Made by a program: the position numbers and the translations under genes
Notes under the pieces: model-generated
What the model saw: only the letters and a program-made list of their open reading frames with translations
Database searches by the model: none
What the model was told of the DNA's origin: nothing
Part shown: one piece after another, positions 41,234 through 50,942 of the stretch
Numbering within the stretch: the first letter of the stretch is position 1
How the letters are laid out: each line of letters begins with the position of its first letter
NCBI GenBank assembly: GCA_027577595.1
Contig: JANBRJ010000033.1
Span: 62,001 to 126,000 of the forward strand
Direction of reading: 5' to 3'
Source of the DNA: Coemansia sp. RSA 487
Lineage: Eukaryota; Kickxellomycota; Kickxellomycetes; Kickxellales; Kickxellaceae
Length of the DNA stretch: 64,000 nt

Positions 41234-43645
41234 ATGCGCTTTGCTTCGGTCATTTATCTTGCCATTTCATCGTTTGCTGTGTCAGCGCTTACTACAGGAT
41301 ATGCTCCTACCACTGCATCCTTGATAATGGACGAATACCAACGCAACAATACAAAGTGTACGTGGGACGGTGCCCAAGTCAACGACCCAGTTTCGTGGGA
41401 TCCTGTAGAATCCTACGAGTATGCGGCTTCAGGTAAACATACCGATGCACCAACCTACATTGACAACGAAATCCGCGCCATTGTCAAAAAGATGACGCTC
41501 AAGGAGAAGATTGGCCAGATGACGCAGATCGAGGTTGGTCAGCTCGTCGACTGCAATGGGTTCCTGAACGAAACGGCTGTCAAGTACTGGATCAACGAGT
41601 GGAAGGTTGGATCCTTCCTTGAAACCCCTGGCAACCACAACGGCCGTTACAGATGGTACTCGCCGCAGCTGTTTGCCGACTTCACCGATGCCGTCCAAAG
41701 GATCGCTCTCGAGAATGGCCCCAAGCTCCCAGTTATCTGGGGTCTTGATTCGGTGCGTGGCGCCAACTACGTCAAGGGTGCCGTCATGTTCCCGGCTGGC
41801 ATTGGAGCTGCTGCAACATTCAACCCACAGTTTGCATACGATGCGGGCAGAGTGGCTGCCAAGGACACCCGCGCAGCTGGAGTTCACTGGGCATTTGCTC
41901 CGATCAGCGATCTGGGTGTGAACAAGCTGTGGTCGCGCACATATGAGAACTTTGGCGAGGATCCGTACCTTTCGTCGCAGATGACTGCTGCATCAGTGCG
42001 TGGCTACCAGGGCGACTACAAGCACGACAGGACGCGTGTAGCTGCCTGTATCAAGCACTTCATTGCCTATGGATATCCGTTCAACGGCGAAGACCGCGGC
42101 AACCGCCATGTTGCGCCCCACGAATTGCTTGAATACTACGTGCCTCCCTTCAAAGCAGCCATCGACGCTGGAGTAGCGACGGCTATGGAAAGCTACGGTG
42201 TCATCAATGGCGAACCTGTGGTGATGTCGCACTACTATCTGCAAGAGCTGCTGCGTGAACAGCTTGGGTTCCGCGGCATGCTTGTGACCGACTGGGGCGA
42301 GATCAACAGTCAGGTGTCGGTGTACCGCACGGCCAAGGATATCAACCAGGCGACGTGGGCTACGCTTGACAGAACATCGGTCGATATGAGCATGGTTGCG
42401 GACGACACATCGTTTGGCGAGGCTGTGCTCGACCTTGTATCTAGCGGTGCTCTTCACGAGAGCAGGCTTGACGAGTCCGTTGGGCGGATTCTGCAGCTGA
42501 AGAAAGATCTTGGGCTGTTTGAGCAGCCACTTGCTGACCGCAGCCTTGCTGAAACTGTCGGATCTGCGCAGGACGTCAAGGCAGCTCGCAACGCCGTCAG
42601 AGAGTCGGTGACGCTACTGAAGAACACAAACGGAGCGCTTCCACTCAAAAACTCCGAGAGTGTGCTGTTTGTCGGACCAACACTGAATTCGACGCGCTTC
42701 ATGGGCGGCGGATGGAATGTGCACTGGCAAGGGCCAAGCAGCGAGGAAGGCGACACCGTTTACGAGGGCTTTGGCGACACAATCATCAAAGGCGTTGAGC
42801 AGGTCACCGGCGATGCGCCAGTGTACTTTGAAGGCACAGACATTGACGGCAGCGGATTCACTGAGTTAGGTGAGATCCTTGCAGCGGCGAGATTTGCGGA
42901 CAAGGTCGTCGTCGGACTGGGAGAGAACACGTACGCAGAGAACCTTGGCAATATTGGAGAGTTGCTTCTTCCAGAGCGCCAGTTAGAGCTTGTGCACCAG
43001 ATAGCCGCAGTCACCAAGGCGCCGATTGCAGTTGTTCTGGTTCAAGGGCGTCCGCGAAGACTTGGAAGGATTCCAGACATAGTCGATGCAGTGATCAACG
43101 CTTATCTTCCTGGGGAATACGGAGGACTGCCGATTGCCGAGATTCTGTATGGCAAGGTGAATCCGTCTGGCCGGCTTCCTTACACTTATCCTGCCACAGA
43201 GTCGCAAGCCAGCACAACCGTGTGGCAGCCGGCATACTCTGACTATACCCCGCAATGGGCATTTGGCTATGGACTTGGGTACTCGTCCATTGAATATTCA
43301 AACATCACTGCATCGAGCAGTACATTGGACACAAAATCATCTATTGATGTCGTCGTCAATATTACAAACACTGGACCATATCCACAAAAAGAAACTGTCA
43401 TGCTGTTTACTCGGCAAACTCATCGCTTTGACCTTGCGCCAGATAACAACAGGCTGCGCAAGTTTGCCAAAATCAACATTGCTGTTGGTGCATCTATTGA
43501 AGTAGTGTTCGAGCTGTCCATCGATGATTTGGTTTATTGGGACAGAGATCTGGAAATGCGCATCGATTCAGATGAGGTCACTGTTTCCATTAATCCATAC
43601 ACAGAAAATGATATATTTGCCAAAGTCAATCTCTCATTAGGGTAG
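41234..43645 (+). CDS. GH3 family beta-glucosidase C
   Basis: 803 residues, the most compact of the three copies. The signal peptide covers about residues 1-18 (ending AVSA). There is a short linker, then GH3 from about residue 87, nucleophile Asp353 (VTDWGE), sandwich domain and fibronectin III-like end. It lacks the long Ser-rich extension of copy A. Residues about 89-745 are nearly identical to copy A, with differences I can see at Arg/Ser, Asp/Gly and Pro/Ser positions. The last 57 residues (from KINIAVGAS) are unrelated at DNA level. It is tandem with copy B. Confidence 0.95.
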   Translation: MRFASVIYLAISSFAVSALTTGYAPTTASLIMDEYQRNNTKCTWDGAQVNDPVSWDPVESYEYAASGKHTDAPTYIDNEIRAIVKKMTLKEKIGQMTQIEVGQLVDCNGFLNETAVKYWINEWKVGSFLETPGNHNGRYRWYSPQLFADFTDAVQRIALENGPKLPVIWGLDSVRGANYVKGAVMFPAGIGAAATFNPQFAYDAGRVAAKDTRAAGVHWAFAPISDLGVNKLWSRTYENFGEDPYLSSQMTAASVRGYQGDYKHDRTRVAACIKHFIAYGYPFNGEDRGNRHVAPHELLEYYVPPFKAAIDAGVATAMESYGVINGEPVVMSHYYLQELLREQLGFRGMLVTDWGEINSQVSVYRTAKDINQATWATLDRTSVDMSMVADDTSFGEAVLDLVSSGALHESRLDESVGRILQLKKDLGLFEQPLADRSLAETVGSAQDVKAARNAVRESVTLLKNTNGALPLKNSESVLFVGPTLNSTRFMGGGWNVHWQGPSSEEGDTVYEGFGDTIIKGVEQVTGDAPVYFEGTDIDGSGFTELGEILAAARFADKVVVGLGENTYAENLGNIGELLLPERQLELVHQIAAVTKAPIAVVLVQGRPRRLGRIPDIVDAVINAYLPGEYGGLPIAEILYGKVNPSGRLPYTYPATESQASTTVWQPAYSDYTPQWAFGYGLGYSSIEYSNITASSSTLDTKSSIDVVVNITNTGPYPQKETVMLFTRQTHRFDLAPDNNRLRKFAKINIAVGASIEVVFELSIDDLVYWDRDLEMRIDSDEVTVSINPYTENDIFAKVNLSLG
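41498..43470 (+). repeat. Gene-conversion tract, copy 2
   Basis: Partner of 32112-34084 in direct orientation and without indels. Flanking coding sequence on both sides diverges at once. Confidence 0.9.
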
Positions 43646-43737
43646 AATTCAATTAACACCGTTTTTTTTGTAGAGAATACCTCTTGGTTTATTTAAAAAA
43701 AGATGTACATCCAAAGGTAAATAAATAATAACACCAC

Positions 43738-44409
43738 TTACGCTACGGAAGCAAACCCAATTGCCGCAACAGAAAGCAATACAGGCATGCAAATGTTGTA
43801 AATGCTCCAGCCAATGGTAGTGGAAGCACTGGATGAGTCACTATCGTCGTCGCTTTTATCGAGACTGCTATGAACGGTCGTAATGTTATCGATATCATCT
43901 GAATCATCAATTTCACCGTCTGAGTTGTCATCACTACCGCTGTTGCCAGAGTTGTTATCATCGCTATTATCTTCAGTATCGGAATTATCGTCACTTGCTA
44001 GAGTAACTCCTTCCGTGTCGCTACCAGCATCGCCAGAAATACCAGAATCCAGAGTATTATCAGCGCCGCTAGCATTGTCAGAGCCAGGGCTATCATCGTT
44101 GTTGGTAGCCGAATTTGAGGATTGGTTTTGGGCGCCGCCGCCGGACGTACTTGCGCACCTGCCACTCAAGCATATCGTGCCTGCTGGGCACTTTGACTGG
44201 AATTTCCAGACATTAAATATGCAGACAAGCAGGGTAGAGCTGTCGCTACATGTGTATGTACCTGGAATTTCGGAGCACTGCGAGCCATCTTCCAGGGTTG
44301 CGGCCTTTTTCATCATGACTGTAGATAGCTTCTTATCAATCGAAGTGGCTGTCGCAGCCACTGTAGCAGCTGCCGCCAAAAAGAATAAGAGTTGTGAATA
44401 CATGCGCAT
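43738..44409 (-). CDS. Secreted, probably GPI-anchored protein with CBM19-type chitin-binding domain
   Basis: 223 residues. Signal peptide at residues 1-20 (MRMYSQLLFFLAAAATVAAT). A six-Cys module at about residues 37-86 (GSQCSEIPGTYTCSDSSTLLVC...CPAGTICLSGRC) has the spacing and CPAGTxC signature of CBM19-type chitin-binding domains. Then comes a roughly 100-residue Ser/Asp/Asn-rich acidic linker, and a C-terminal hydrophobic stretch after small residues (SSSASTTIGW...LLSVAAIGFASVA) typical of a GPI signal. It probably sits in the cell wall or outer membrane face bound to chitin; no catalytic domain is present. It lies just downstream of and convergent with GH3 gene C. Confidence 0.8.
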   Translation of the reverse strand: MRMYSQLLFFLAAAATVAATATSIDKKLSTVMMKKAATLEDGSQCSEIPGTYTCSDSSTLLVCIFNVWKFQSKCPAGTICLSGRCASTSGGGAQNQSSNSATNNDDSPGSDNASGADNTLDSGISGDAGSDTEGVTLASDDNSDTEDNSDDNNSGNSGSDDNSDGEIDDSDDIDNITTVHSSLDKSDDDSDSSSASTTIGWSIYNICMPVLLSVAAIGFASVA

Positions 44410-45405
44410 TTTTATATGATTATTCCAGACAAATAGCTAGAAACAAAAAATATAAATAAGTGGTAGCGAAATGAATGGGTACAGGTTGAAAAAGAAAAAG
44501 AAAATTGATGCTAGCAATAGGAAAGGAGAATAAAGAGGGAGAAAATAGAAACAACTTCGCTTAAATCTGAATATAAACCAAAAGAAAGGATGATTTAAGT
44601 AAGCCTTTTTTTCCTCTTGGCAAATTGCTGAACCTTCTAATTACAACGCATGCGTATGATGCAATAAATTGTTGTGGCTTTATATACTTCTTGGCCACAG
44701 AAATTTATTTCTTCCTTACAGAATATTTTATAAAGAAGAGAACTTCTTTCTTTGCTCACGTTGCTAGTCTTTGTCTATTTTTATTTAAAAAGGCCTGATA
44801 CTCGCGCAAACCCATGCCCTGCACCTGCTATAAAAATAATTCGATAATCCTTTTATATCACTAGCACCGCGTTAACAAATTCTCCACATGTAAAATACAA
44901 ACAACATTGTATTATTGATGGATAACATGCTGCATTTACAATACATTGGCGGCGGCCAACTCAAGCAACCCCTAGTTGTAATAATGGTATTAGATAAGCA
45001 CATAAATTTGTGAAGCAAGAGGCATGTGATGCTATCAAGTCCAGTGAATCAGATTTATTTGGTCAAATCATATAACCGCAACTAGATTTAAAAATGCATG
45101 CTAAAAATGTTGGCGGGTTCTTTCTACAAATGCTGCATTTCCTCCCAATCTGCTTTCATGTTTATACGTAAAGTCTCTTTGCCAAACCCCTATTTATGTT
45201 TCTGAGCCTGCATAAAGACCAATTGAAAAGCTACACAATGGAGATATTAAAAGGCAGCGTTTTCATTACAAAGGCATCAAGCCCATCCAAAATCTGTGGT
45301 GGTAATGTACATTTCCTTTTACGTTTTCTTCATCTTCAACTTTCTATCAACCATTCTTTCATAAAAAAATTATTGTACCATAAATTACCATCACTGTATA
45401 TACGC
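44410..45405. other. AT-rich spacer
   Basis: Holds a minus-strand TATATAAA at 44679-44686, about 275 nt before the CBM19-type gene, and a TATTAAAAGG near 45245 on the plus strand. A plus frame from 45196 is open into the next gene but is AT-rich and likely leader. Confidence 0.4.
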
Positions 45406-45942
45406 ATGAAAACAATGGCTAGGATATATGGTAGTCCCTTTGAGACCAACGTGCTTGTAAAATGCCAAAAGGGCGGAGACATTGTAAAATCGTTCTTCAT
45501 CCACGAGCTGGCGCCAAACTGTGAAATCCAAGAGCTTCGCACCCGTGCCATTGAAATGGGCATACCGTTTGACGAACACTGGGAGCTGGTCAAGGTACTG
45601 CCCAACGGGTCGTTCGTCGTACTCAAGGACAGCAAGAAATTTTCCGACTACCACATAGATTGCTGGGACAGCATCTATGTCCGTCCAATGAGCGAATGCA
45701 TTGTATACCCGCCCAATATTGTGCAGAAGCTCTCAAAGTTTGGCTTGAAGATTTTGGGGATAAAAAGCGTAGAGTCCAGGACTTCAATGTCTGCTCCGGC
45801 ATCTCCAACCAAAGGAAACAGCGGAATGCCATTCAACGAGGCAAAGAGGATATCGCCTTCGGCTCTCAATCTCCAGCAGTACAAGGAGAAATGCTTGTCT
45901 TCATCATCGCTGCTGTCTACGCTAAGCGACCACCAGTGCTAG
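45406..45942 (+). CDS. Small protein with a ubiquitin-like (beta-grasp) domain
   Basis: 178 residues from ATG 45406; Met4 at 45415 and an upstream in-frame ATG at 45196 are alternatives. I prefer 45406 because codon composition changes to GC-rich just there. Residues about 8-95 follow a ubiquitin-like order: a beta hairpin (NVLVKCQKGG...VKSFFIHEL), a helix (EIQELRTRAIEMGI), then strands and loop ELVKVLPNGSFVVLKDSKKFSDYHI, and a closing strand DSIYVRP. The LSDY-type turn before the last strand is typical of ubiquitin folds. There is no Gly-Gly end. The C-terminal 80 residues are Ser/Pro/Lys-rich. The fold is inferred from pattern only. It converges on MAD3 with an 82-bp gap. Confidence 0.65.
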   Translation: MKTMARIYGSPFETNVLVKCQKGGDIVKSFFIHELAPNCEIQELRTRAIEMGIPFDEHWELVKVLPNGSFVVLKDSKKFSDYHIDCWDSIYVRPMSECIVYPPNIVQKLSKFGLKILGIKSVESRTSMSAPASPTKGNSGMPFNEAKRISPSALNLQQYKEKCLSSSSLLSTLSDHQC

Positions 45943-46024
45943 TAGATCAAATTGTCTCGGCAACTTTAAACATGTTTATGTGAAATTGAATCAACTGCTT
46001 TGAAGAAAAACATTTAGTAGAGGT

Positions 46025-49000
46025 CTAGTCCCGAAATACAGAAAACATGGGTGTGGATGCAGAAGGCTTTCCTGGAGTTGCTGAGCTCTGTTGTGAAGAA
46101 AAGTTTGCACCAAGCTCCATTTGTAGCTCGTTCATTTGGCTATCGAGGTTTCCAAACTCACCCATATTCTCCGTGCACGGATCCTCATCATCGTCATCCA
46201 CATCTTCATCGTCCTCATCCTCGTCTTCGAGCTCGCTGGCTGCATTTCTGGAGTAGCCGCCGTAGAGGTCTTGCTCATCTGTTGGGTTTTTTGGGAACCG
46301 TGGTGTTATTTTCCCCAGATCCTTTGCAGCCATGGAGAGTCGCTTCCGCATTGGCGTCTGTACGCTTGCTCCGCTAAATCTTCTGTATCCGCTGTGCTCT
46401 GCACTAGCAACATCGTCGTCGTCTTCCTCTTCGTCGTCCTCTTCTTCAATGCCGTACTCTTCGTATTGTCTGCCGGTCGACCCGCCCGGTATTAGCAGCG
46501 ATGCTGTTTGTCCGCCAATAGTCGATATGCCAGTGAAGCCCGATACGCCTGTAAGCTCTGCACCGCTTACCGAAAACCCGGTTGCTGTTCGGCTGTATCC
46601 TGGCGTCGAATAGTACATGCTGCTGCTAGCTTTTCTGACAGAGGCTGGCGGCGGAATCGGCGGATAGTCGGTATCAAGAGATCCAATCTCTGCCGCATTC
46701 CGACCCTTCTCTGCCCTTGATCCCGCGTTTGACGAAAACAAGGGTCCAGGTCGTTCCGCAGAGCCTTTCGGGTGGTCACGGAACACCTCAATGCGGCTAT
46801 GACCAGCCATCGGCGTCTTTTGCGAGTCAAGGGTTCGCATTAGAGATTCTGCTTGAGCGGCACGGGATCTAGAGACAGCATCGCCGCAGTTGTCGTCTTC
46901 AGACTCCTCCTCCTCCTCGTCAATATCGCGCAATCCGTTGCCTGGTGCACAAACGTTATCGCTGCTACGCAGCACCGACGAAACAAGAGGCGTATGAGCT
47001 CTTGTGGCCAAAGGCGTGGGCTTCAACCCAGAATGCAGCTGTTGCTGTTGACGCCTGGCCGCACGGATACTGCTGAGCGCTACAGTAGGAGGGTCATTCT
47101 CATCCTTCTGCACGCCGCTGCCGTCAAGGAAGGATTCGAATCTGTTTCCAGGTCTGGCTGAGGACGGTATCATCGGAGGAAGCGCCGACATCCCCTTTGG
47201 GACAACATTAGGAGTCACAGGACCCATTGTAAACTGGTAATCGTCGTCGCTAACCGAGGTAGGACGGCCACGGCCATCCGCTGTTGCTTTTCCTCTACTG
47301 CTTGCACTGTTGCTGCATCTGTTAACATCTAGGAGACTTCCGTCAGAGTCGGAGTCAGAGGCATCGTTCCATATGCCAAGCATATCCTTTTGCGCTACCC
47401 GTGTGTTGATGGTCGGTGAGCTGACAGCTACGCTCTTGCGCTTGCTATGCCGGCCATATCCTGATTCGTCGGCAATACCATTATCCTCATCGTCGCTGTC
47501 TATAGTCAAGGACGTGTCAATGTACCTGGTTCCGCCTTGTCTTTCCTGAGACGCCGCCTGTCTTTGCTGTTCGGTCCACTGCTCGTAGTCGAATGTGTAT
47601 TTGGGTAATTTGGCGCGGGCTTCCTCGACGCACTGCGGAACATCGTCTCCTGCCGGGAAAAGCATCTCAAGAGGCATGACCATCTTTTCGACAGCTTTTT
47701 CCTTTGGCTTCCCTTTATCCTTGGTCTTGGATTTTGACTTGGTGTCATGCGCAGAAGATAAAGAAGAAGTCCGGTAGTCGTCTGCTGATTTGAATCCAGA
47801 GCCGTCATCATCGCTATCCTGAAACACTGTAAACTTTTCGATAATCGGAGTGCCGTGGGGCGCAACCGTGGCTATGCGACCAGTGGAGGTCAGCACGCGC
47901 CGCTGCGCAAGCTTTTGGCCGCGCCAGCTGGCAGCCTCAGGGATGTTTTCTTTGCGGCGTCCCTCGTCAGACCCGATGTCAAGCCACGGCATCGCTGGCT
48001 CCGTATGGTTGCTGTTTTCACCGTTGCTATGGGGGTCGTCAGAGTATACAGCAATCCGTGCATTCGGACGGCTCGTAGATGCAGAAGCAGTGCTGGATAT
48101 ACTGCCTCTTTGCGATGCAGGAAGCGCGTTTGCTGCGACTGACTTCGTGGACCGGCCACTGCGTTTGGTACCAAGGATGGTGCGCTGCAAAGGAGAGCTG
48201 TGGTTTTCGTTGTTAGTGGAGCTGGATCTATCACGCGAAATACGACCATCATCCTCATCGTCGTTCCTTTGCTGCTGGCTATCTATATCGCGCACAGTAT
48301 GCGCCATAAGACGTCGCTGGAAATCACTGTACTTGCGTTGCAGCCGAGCAAGCGGCTGCGCTCGACGCGCTATCCCCAGCTGGTACGCTTCGTCAGCCTT
48401 ACGCGTCTTGCCATACGATTCTAACATTTTCGCGTACTCTTCATACATTATGGCCAGAGAGTCACCGATCTTGTTGGACATTAGGAACTGGAACACAGCC
48501 TCTTGGCTCGAATTGACGATGCCTATGTACCAGAGCCACATCTTTACAAACCTCGTGTCGTTGCGGTACCGCTCTTCCTCTTGGAACAGCTTAAGCGGCC
48601 GTTCAACCAGCCTGATAACCGATTGGTGGCCGTTGGCTTGCGGAAAAACTTCGAGGAGCCATTGGATGTACCGGTAGTAAACGTCAAGAGGATCGTCGGT
48701 TTCCGTAGGGTCTTGTGCGGCTATTTCTGCTTGGAACTGAGCGTTCTGTGATTGCAAATGGCTAGACACACGTAGCATCTCCAGAGAATCGCTGCTTGTT
48801 TCTTTGCTATCTTGGCTCATGCTTTGTTGTTCCCGTTGCTTTAATGACAGCCGGTCAGGCTGGAGACTTTGTCGAGACGCGCTATCTACTTTGTCAAGCC
48901 CTGTTTCGGTGTCGGTTTTGCCGTAGAGCTGAGAAAGTATGGCGGCGGAGCGACCACGGCTAAGAGGTTGGATGTTTTCTTTTTGGTGCTCGAAATCGCT

Positions 49001-49123
49001 GAAATCTACTATCTTTCCAGACTGCTCGCCGTCTATTCGAGACCCCAATGTTCCTCCTGCCCTTCCTCCTCCTGCTGCTTCTGCTGCTGTCCGGTGTGCT
49101 GAGGGTGTGGCTGCTTCGGTCAT
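46025..49123 (-). CDS. MAD3: Spindle checkpoint protein Mad3 (BubR1 family, no kinase)
   Basis: 1032 residues from the first ATG (49123); the frame upstream has none. A KEN box at 48-50 (HQKENIQPLSRGR) lies ahead of the Mad3/Bub1 homology region at about 140-275 (DPLDVYYRYIQWLLEVFPQ...DTRFVKMWLWYIGIV...YEEYAKMLESYGKTRKADEAYQLGIARRAQP). This is the TPR-like fold that binds Knl1. A second KEN box lies at 391-393. Two KEN boxes and no kinase domain are the mark of Mad3, which with Mad2 and Bub3 inhibits APC/C-Cdc20 in the mitotic checkpoint complex. The long C-terminal half is disordered, with several acidic stretches, far longer than yeast Mad3 (515 residues). Confidence 0.92.
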   Translation of the reverse strand: MTEAATPSAHRTAAEAAGGGRAGGTLGSRIDGEQSGKIVDFSDFEHQKENIQPLSRGRSAAILSQLYGKTDTETGLDKVDSASRQSLQPDRLSLKQREQQSMSQDSKETSSDSLEMLRVSSHLQSQNAQFQAEIAAQDPTETDDPLDVYYRYIQWLLEVFPQANGHQSVIRLVERPLKLFQEEERYRNDTRFVKMWLWYIGIVNSSQEAVFQFLMSNKIGDSLAIMYEEYAKMLESYGKTRKADEAYQLGIARRAQPLARLQRKYSDFQRRLMAHTVRDIDSQQQRNDDEDDGRISRDRSSSTNNENHSSPLQRTILGTKRSGRSTKSVAANALPASQRGSISSTASASTSRPNARIAVYSDDPHSNGENSNHTEPAMPWLDIGSDEGRRKENIPEAASWRGQKLAQRRVLTSTGRIATVAPHGTPIIEKFTVFQDSDDDGSGFKSADDYRTSSLSSAHDTKSKSKTKDKGKPKEKAVEKMVMPLEMLFPAGDDVPQCVEEARAKLPKYTFDYEQWTEQQRQAASQERQGGTRYIDTSLTIDSDDEDNGIADESGYGRHSKRKSVAVSSPTINTRVAQKDMLGIWNDASDSDSDGSLLDVNRCSNSASSRGKATADGRGRPTSVSDDDYQFTMGPVTPNVVPKGMSALPPMIPSSARPGNRFESFLDGSGVQKDENDPPTVALSSIRAARRQQQQLHSGLKPTPLATRAHTPLVSSVLRSSDNVCAPGNGLRDIDEEEEESEDDNCGDAVSRSRAAQAESLMRTLDSQKTPMAGHSRIEVFRDHPKGSAERPGPLFSSNAGSRAEKGRNAAEIGSLDTDYPPIPPPASVRKASSSMYYSTPGYSRTATGFSVSGAELTGVSGFTGISTIGGQTASLLIPGGSTGRQYEEYGIEEEDDEEEDDDDVASAEHSGYRRFSGASVQTPMRKRLSMAAKDLGKITPRFPKNPTDEQDLYGGYSRNAASELEDEDEDDEDVDDDDEDPCTENMGEFGNLDSQMNELQMELGANFSSQQSSATPGKPSASTPMFSVFRD

Positions 49124-49559
49124 AAAAAAAGTATAATTGGAAGTAATTAGTAAAGACAGTTTTTTTTGTAAATTTGCTATAGTATGGATTATTGAAAACA
49201 AGCGAAAAGGGTAAATAAGACTAGAGAAACAGCTTTGAGAGAGCCTTGATATGCAACCTTTGTTTACATTAAGCGATGATTTTTCTGTTGACAGTGCAAC
49301 AAATTGTCTTGATTGATTAATAAATTAAATTATAAATGACTCTAGGTTTGGAAGAGATGGCTGAAAAAGTGTTGGGAGTCGAAAAATCAATGCTATTAAT
49401 ATTGGCTTCATGTGGTAAGCTTTAAAGACAGCAATCGTAAAGCAATATATGGAGGCTCTGGTATACATCACCACTTTTAACCATGTAAATATTGTAAAGT
49501 ACAATTTTTTAGCTGCGAGTTAAGCAAACTGTAATATATCTTGTTTGGAATGGCAATCA
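49124..49559. other. AT-rich spacer
   Basis: Promoter side of MAD3. No gene or repeat is recognised. Confidence 0.4.
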
Positions 49560-50160
49560 CGCAGCTGGCCCTTTGTGGAATTTTACCATCGATACGCAAG
49601 CTATCAGCAATATGATCAAAGTTTAGGGATTTAAATTTTAGCCGATTCTACATGGACTCATGCCAAACTTTTCAACCTCGGCCATCTCTACAAGCACCCT
49701 ACATACATTACTCATGCACTGCAAGTAGTAATGGGATTTCTCTGTTAGCACTTGTTTGTCAGCAATACTAGTCTGGCTGGGACTATCATCAATAACCTCA
49801 CGTGTTCCTTGCTAACAATCGGGGCACACCGTTGCTGTTTTCTAGCTATCAAGCAAATGCACTTTAAAGCCATGTTTGCGAAGTATACATCGAATGCGGA
49901 ACAATTTACTGAGGTTTGAATCCTCGTCTACTGATGCATCAAAACTTCCCATGATAAATACCATAGTCTTCCTGTAACACTCCTTCAAATAGTTTACCCT
50001 ACTCTCGTATATTTGCTTATTCTTGAGATGCCCACTTAACCGAAGCTTCCATCCTGGAGCTTTGTCGCTAGACTGACTAGAAGATATAAAGCTGCGTAGG
50101 TTTATCTGGTGAGCCGCCCTTTAGCGAATTTATGTATATTCAGGCAGGCTTTTTGGCGCC
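49560..50160 (-). mobile_element. Decayed Fanzor/TnpB-like nuclease ORF (transposon relic)
   Basis: On the minus strand an open stretch with two in-frame stops reads in one frame from about 50130 to 49640. It gives KLRLSGHLKNKQIYESRVNY, then VFIMGSFDAS, then LRKHGFKVHLLD.xKTATVCPDC, and later YLQCMSNVC. After a stop, another frame (49620 downward) reads FDHIADSLRIDGKIPQRAS. This order resembles the C-terminal half of eukaryotic TnpB relatives (Fanzor): a central RuvC strand, the segment before a zinc ribbon (usually EYKTSxxCPxC), second ribbon cysteines, then LNxxHIxxSLRxxGxxPER. The catalytic Asp near RDL and the N-terminal half are not recognisable. It is a dead copy of a plain DNA-element gene. 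The family call is from memory of motifs, not a search. Confidence 0.5.
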
Positions 50161-50809
50161 GTTTTTCTGTCACACCTTGTGAATTTCCTCTTAGCTGTGG
50201 AGGTTTCACCAATAGCGTTGCTTAGCAAACTCTGCCAGTTTAGCAGATTCATTATAAAGCAAGTTGAAGTACAGGCAAACATAGCAATAACAATTTTCTA
50301 AATGAGTTGGAATTAAACAAAAAATAATTATATGCTAGAAAAAAGAGTCAAACTTGAAGAAAGAGAAGAAAAGAACGGATGTATTCGCCGATGAAGACAA
50401 AAAGCAGGCAGCCCGATTTTTGGAAGCCAAAACAAAAGTCAGTGGCACTACAGCTTTATAGTTTGAAATGGAAAATATGTTACAGCGCATTCATACATCT
50501 TAAAGGACTAGGTTTTCTTTGGAAAGAGAGTTTGTGTTTATTCCAACACAGTTTGACTGAATCGTCGCGCTGTAATTAAAACTTGGTATTTCGTAAAAAA
50601 AAAAAGCAGATAAAATAATAACTTAACTAAATTAGCAAGTACTACCGATACTATACCTACCCCAATCAAAAGTTTCAAATGCATTATGCAGTCTTAATTA
50701 ATATAACAGAAGATATATGGCAATATAAGCAAGAACTTTATAAGAGATGGTGACAAAACTACTAGGTTAAAAAATTTTGCGCTATCCTTCGGCCTACAGC
50801 TTTCAGCGA
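50161..50809. other. AT-rich spacer
   Basis: May include more of the decayed nuclease ORF up to about 50280, where a minus frame reads TAKRKFTRCDRKTAPKS. Otherwise nothing is recognised. Confidence 0.35.
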
Positions 50810-50818
50810 TATATAAAG
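50810..50818 (+). promoter_or_regulatory. TATA box of the 55-residue gene
   Basis: TATATAAAG, 133 nt before the ATG at 50943. Confidence 0.5.
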
Positions 50819-50942
50819 GAAACATTTGCTGGCTTCAAATTCCCAAATAAATATTAACCTCATTCAAGCAACAGCAGCAATATTCTTCTAATAATTAAAC
50901 AAAAGCAACCGACTTGCCAGTTTTATTGAATAAACCATCGAC

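Noticed and set aside
45196-45405. N-terminal extension of the ubiquitin-fold gene at 45.4 kb
   Set aside because: In frame and starting with ATG, but AT-rich and unlike coding sequence. A TATTAAAAGG lies within it at a distance that suits a start at 45406.
49910-49926. T-arm-like hairpin of a tRNA (TGAGGTTTGAATCCTCG)
   Set aside because: Loop position normally C is T, and no matching acceptor, D arm or anticodon arm is found around it. It also lies within the decayed nuclease frame.
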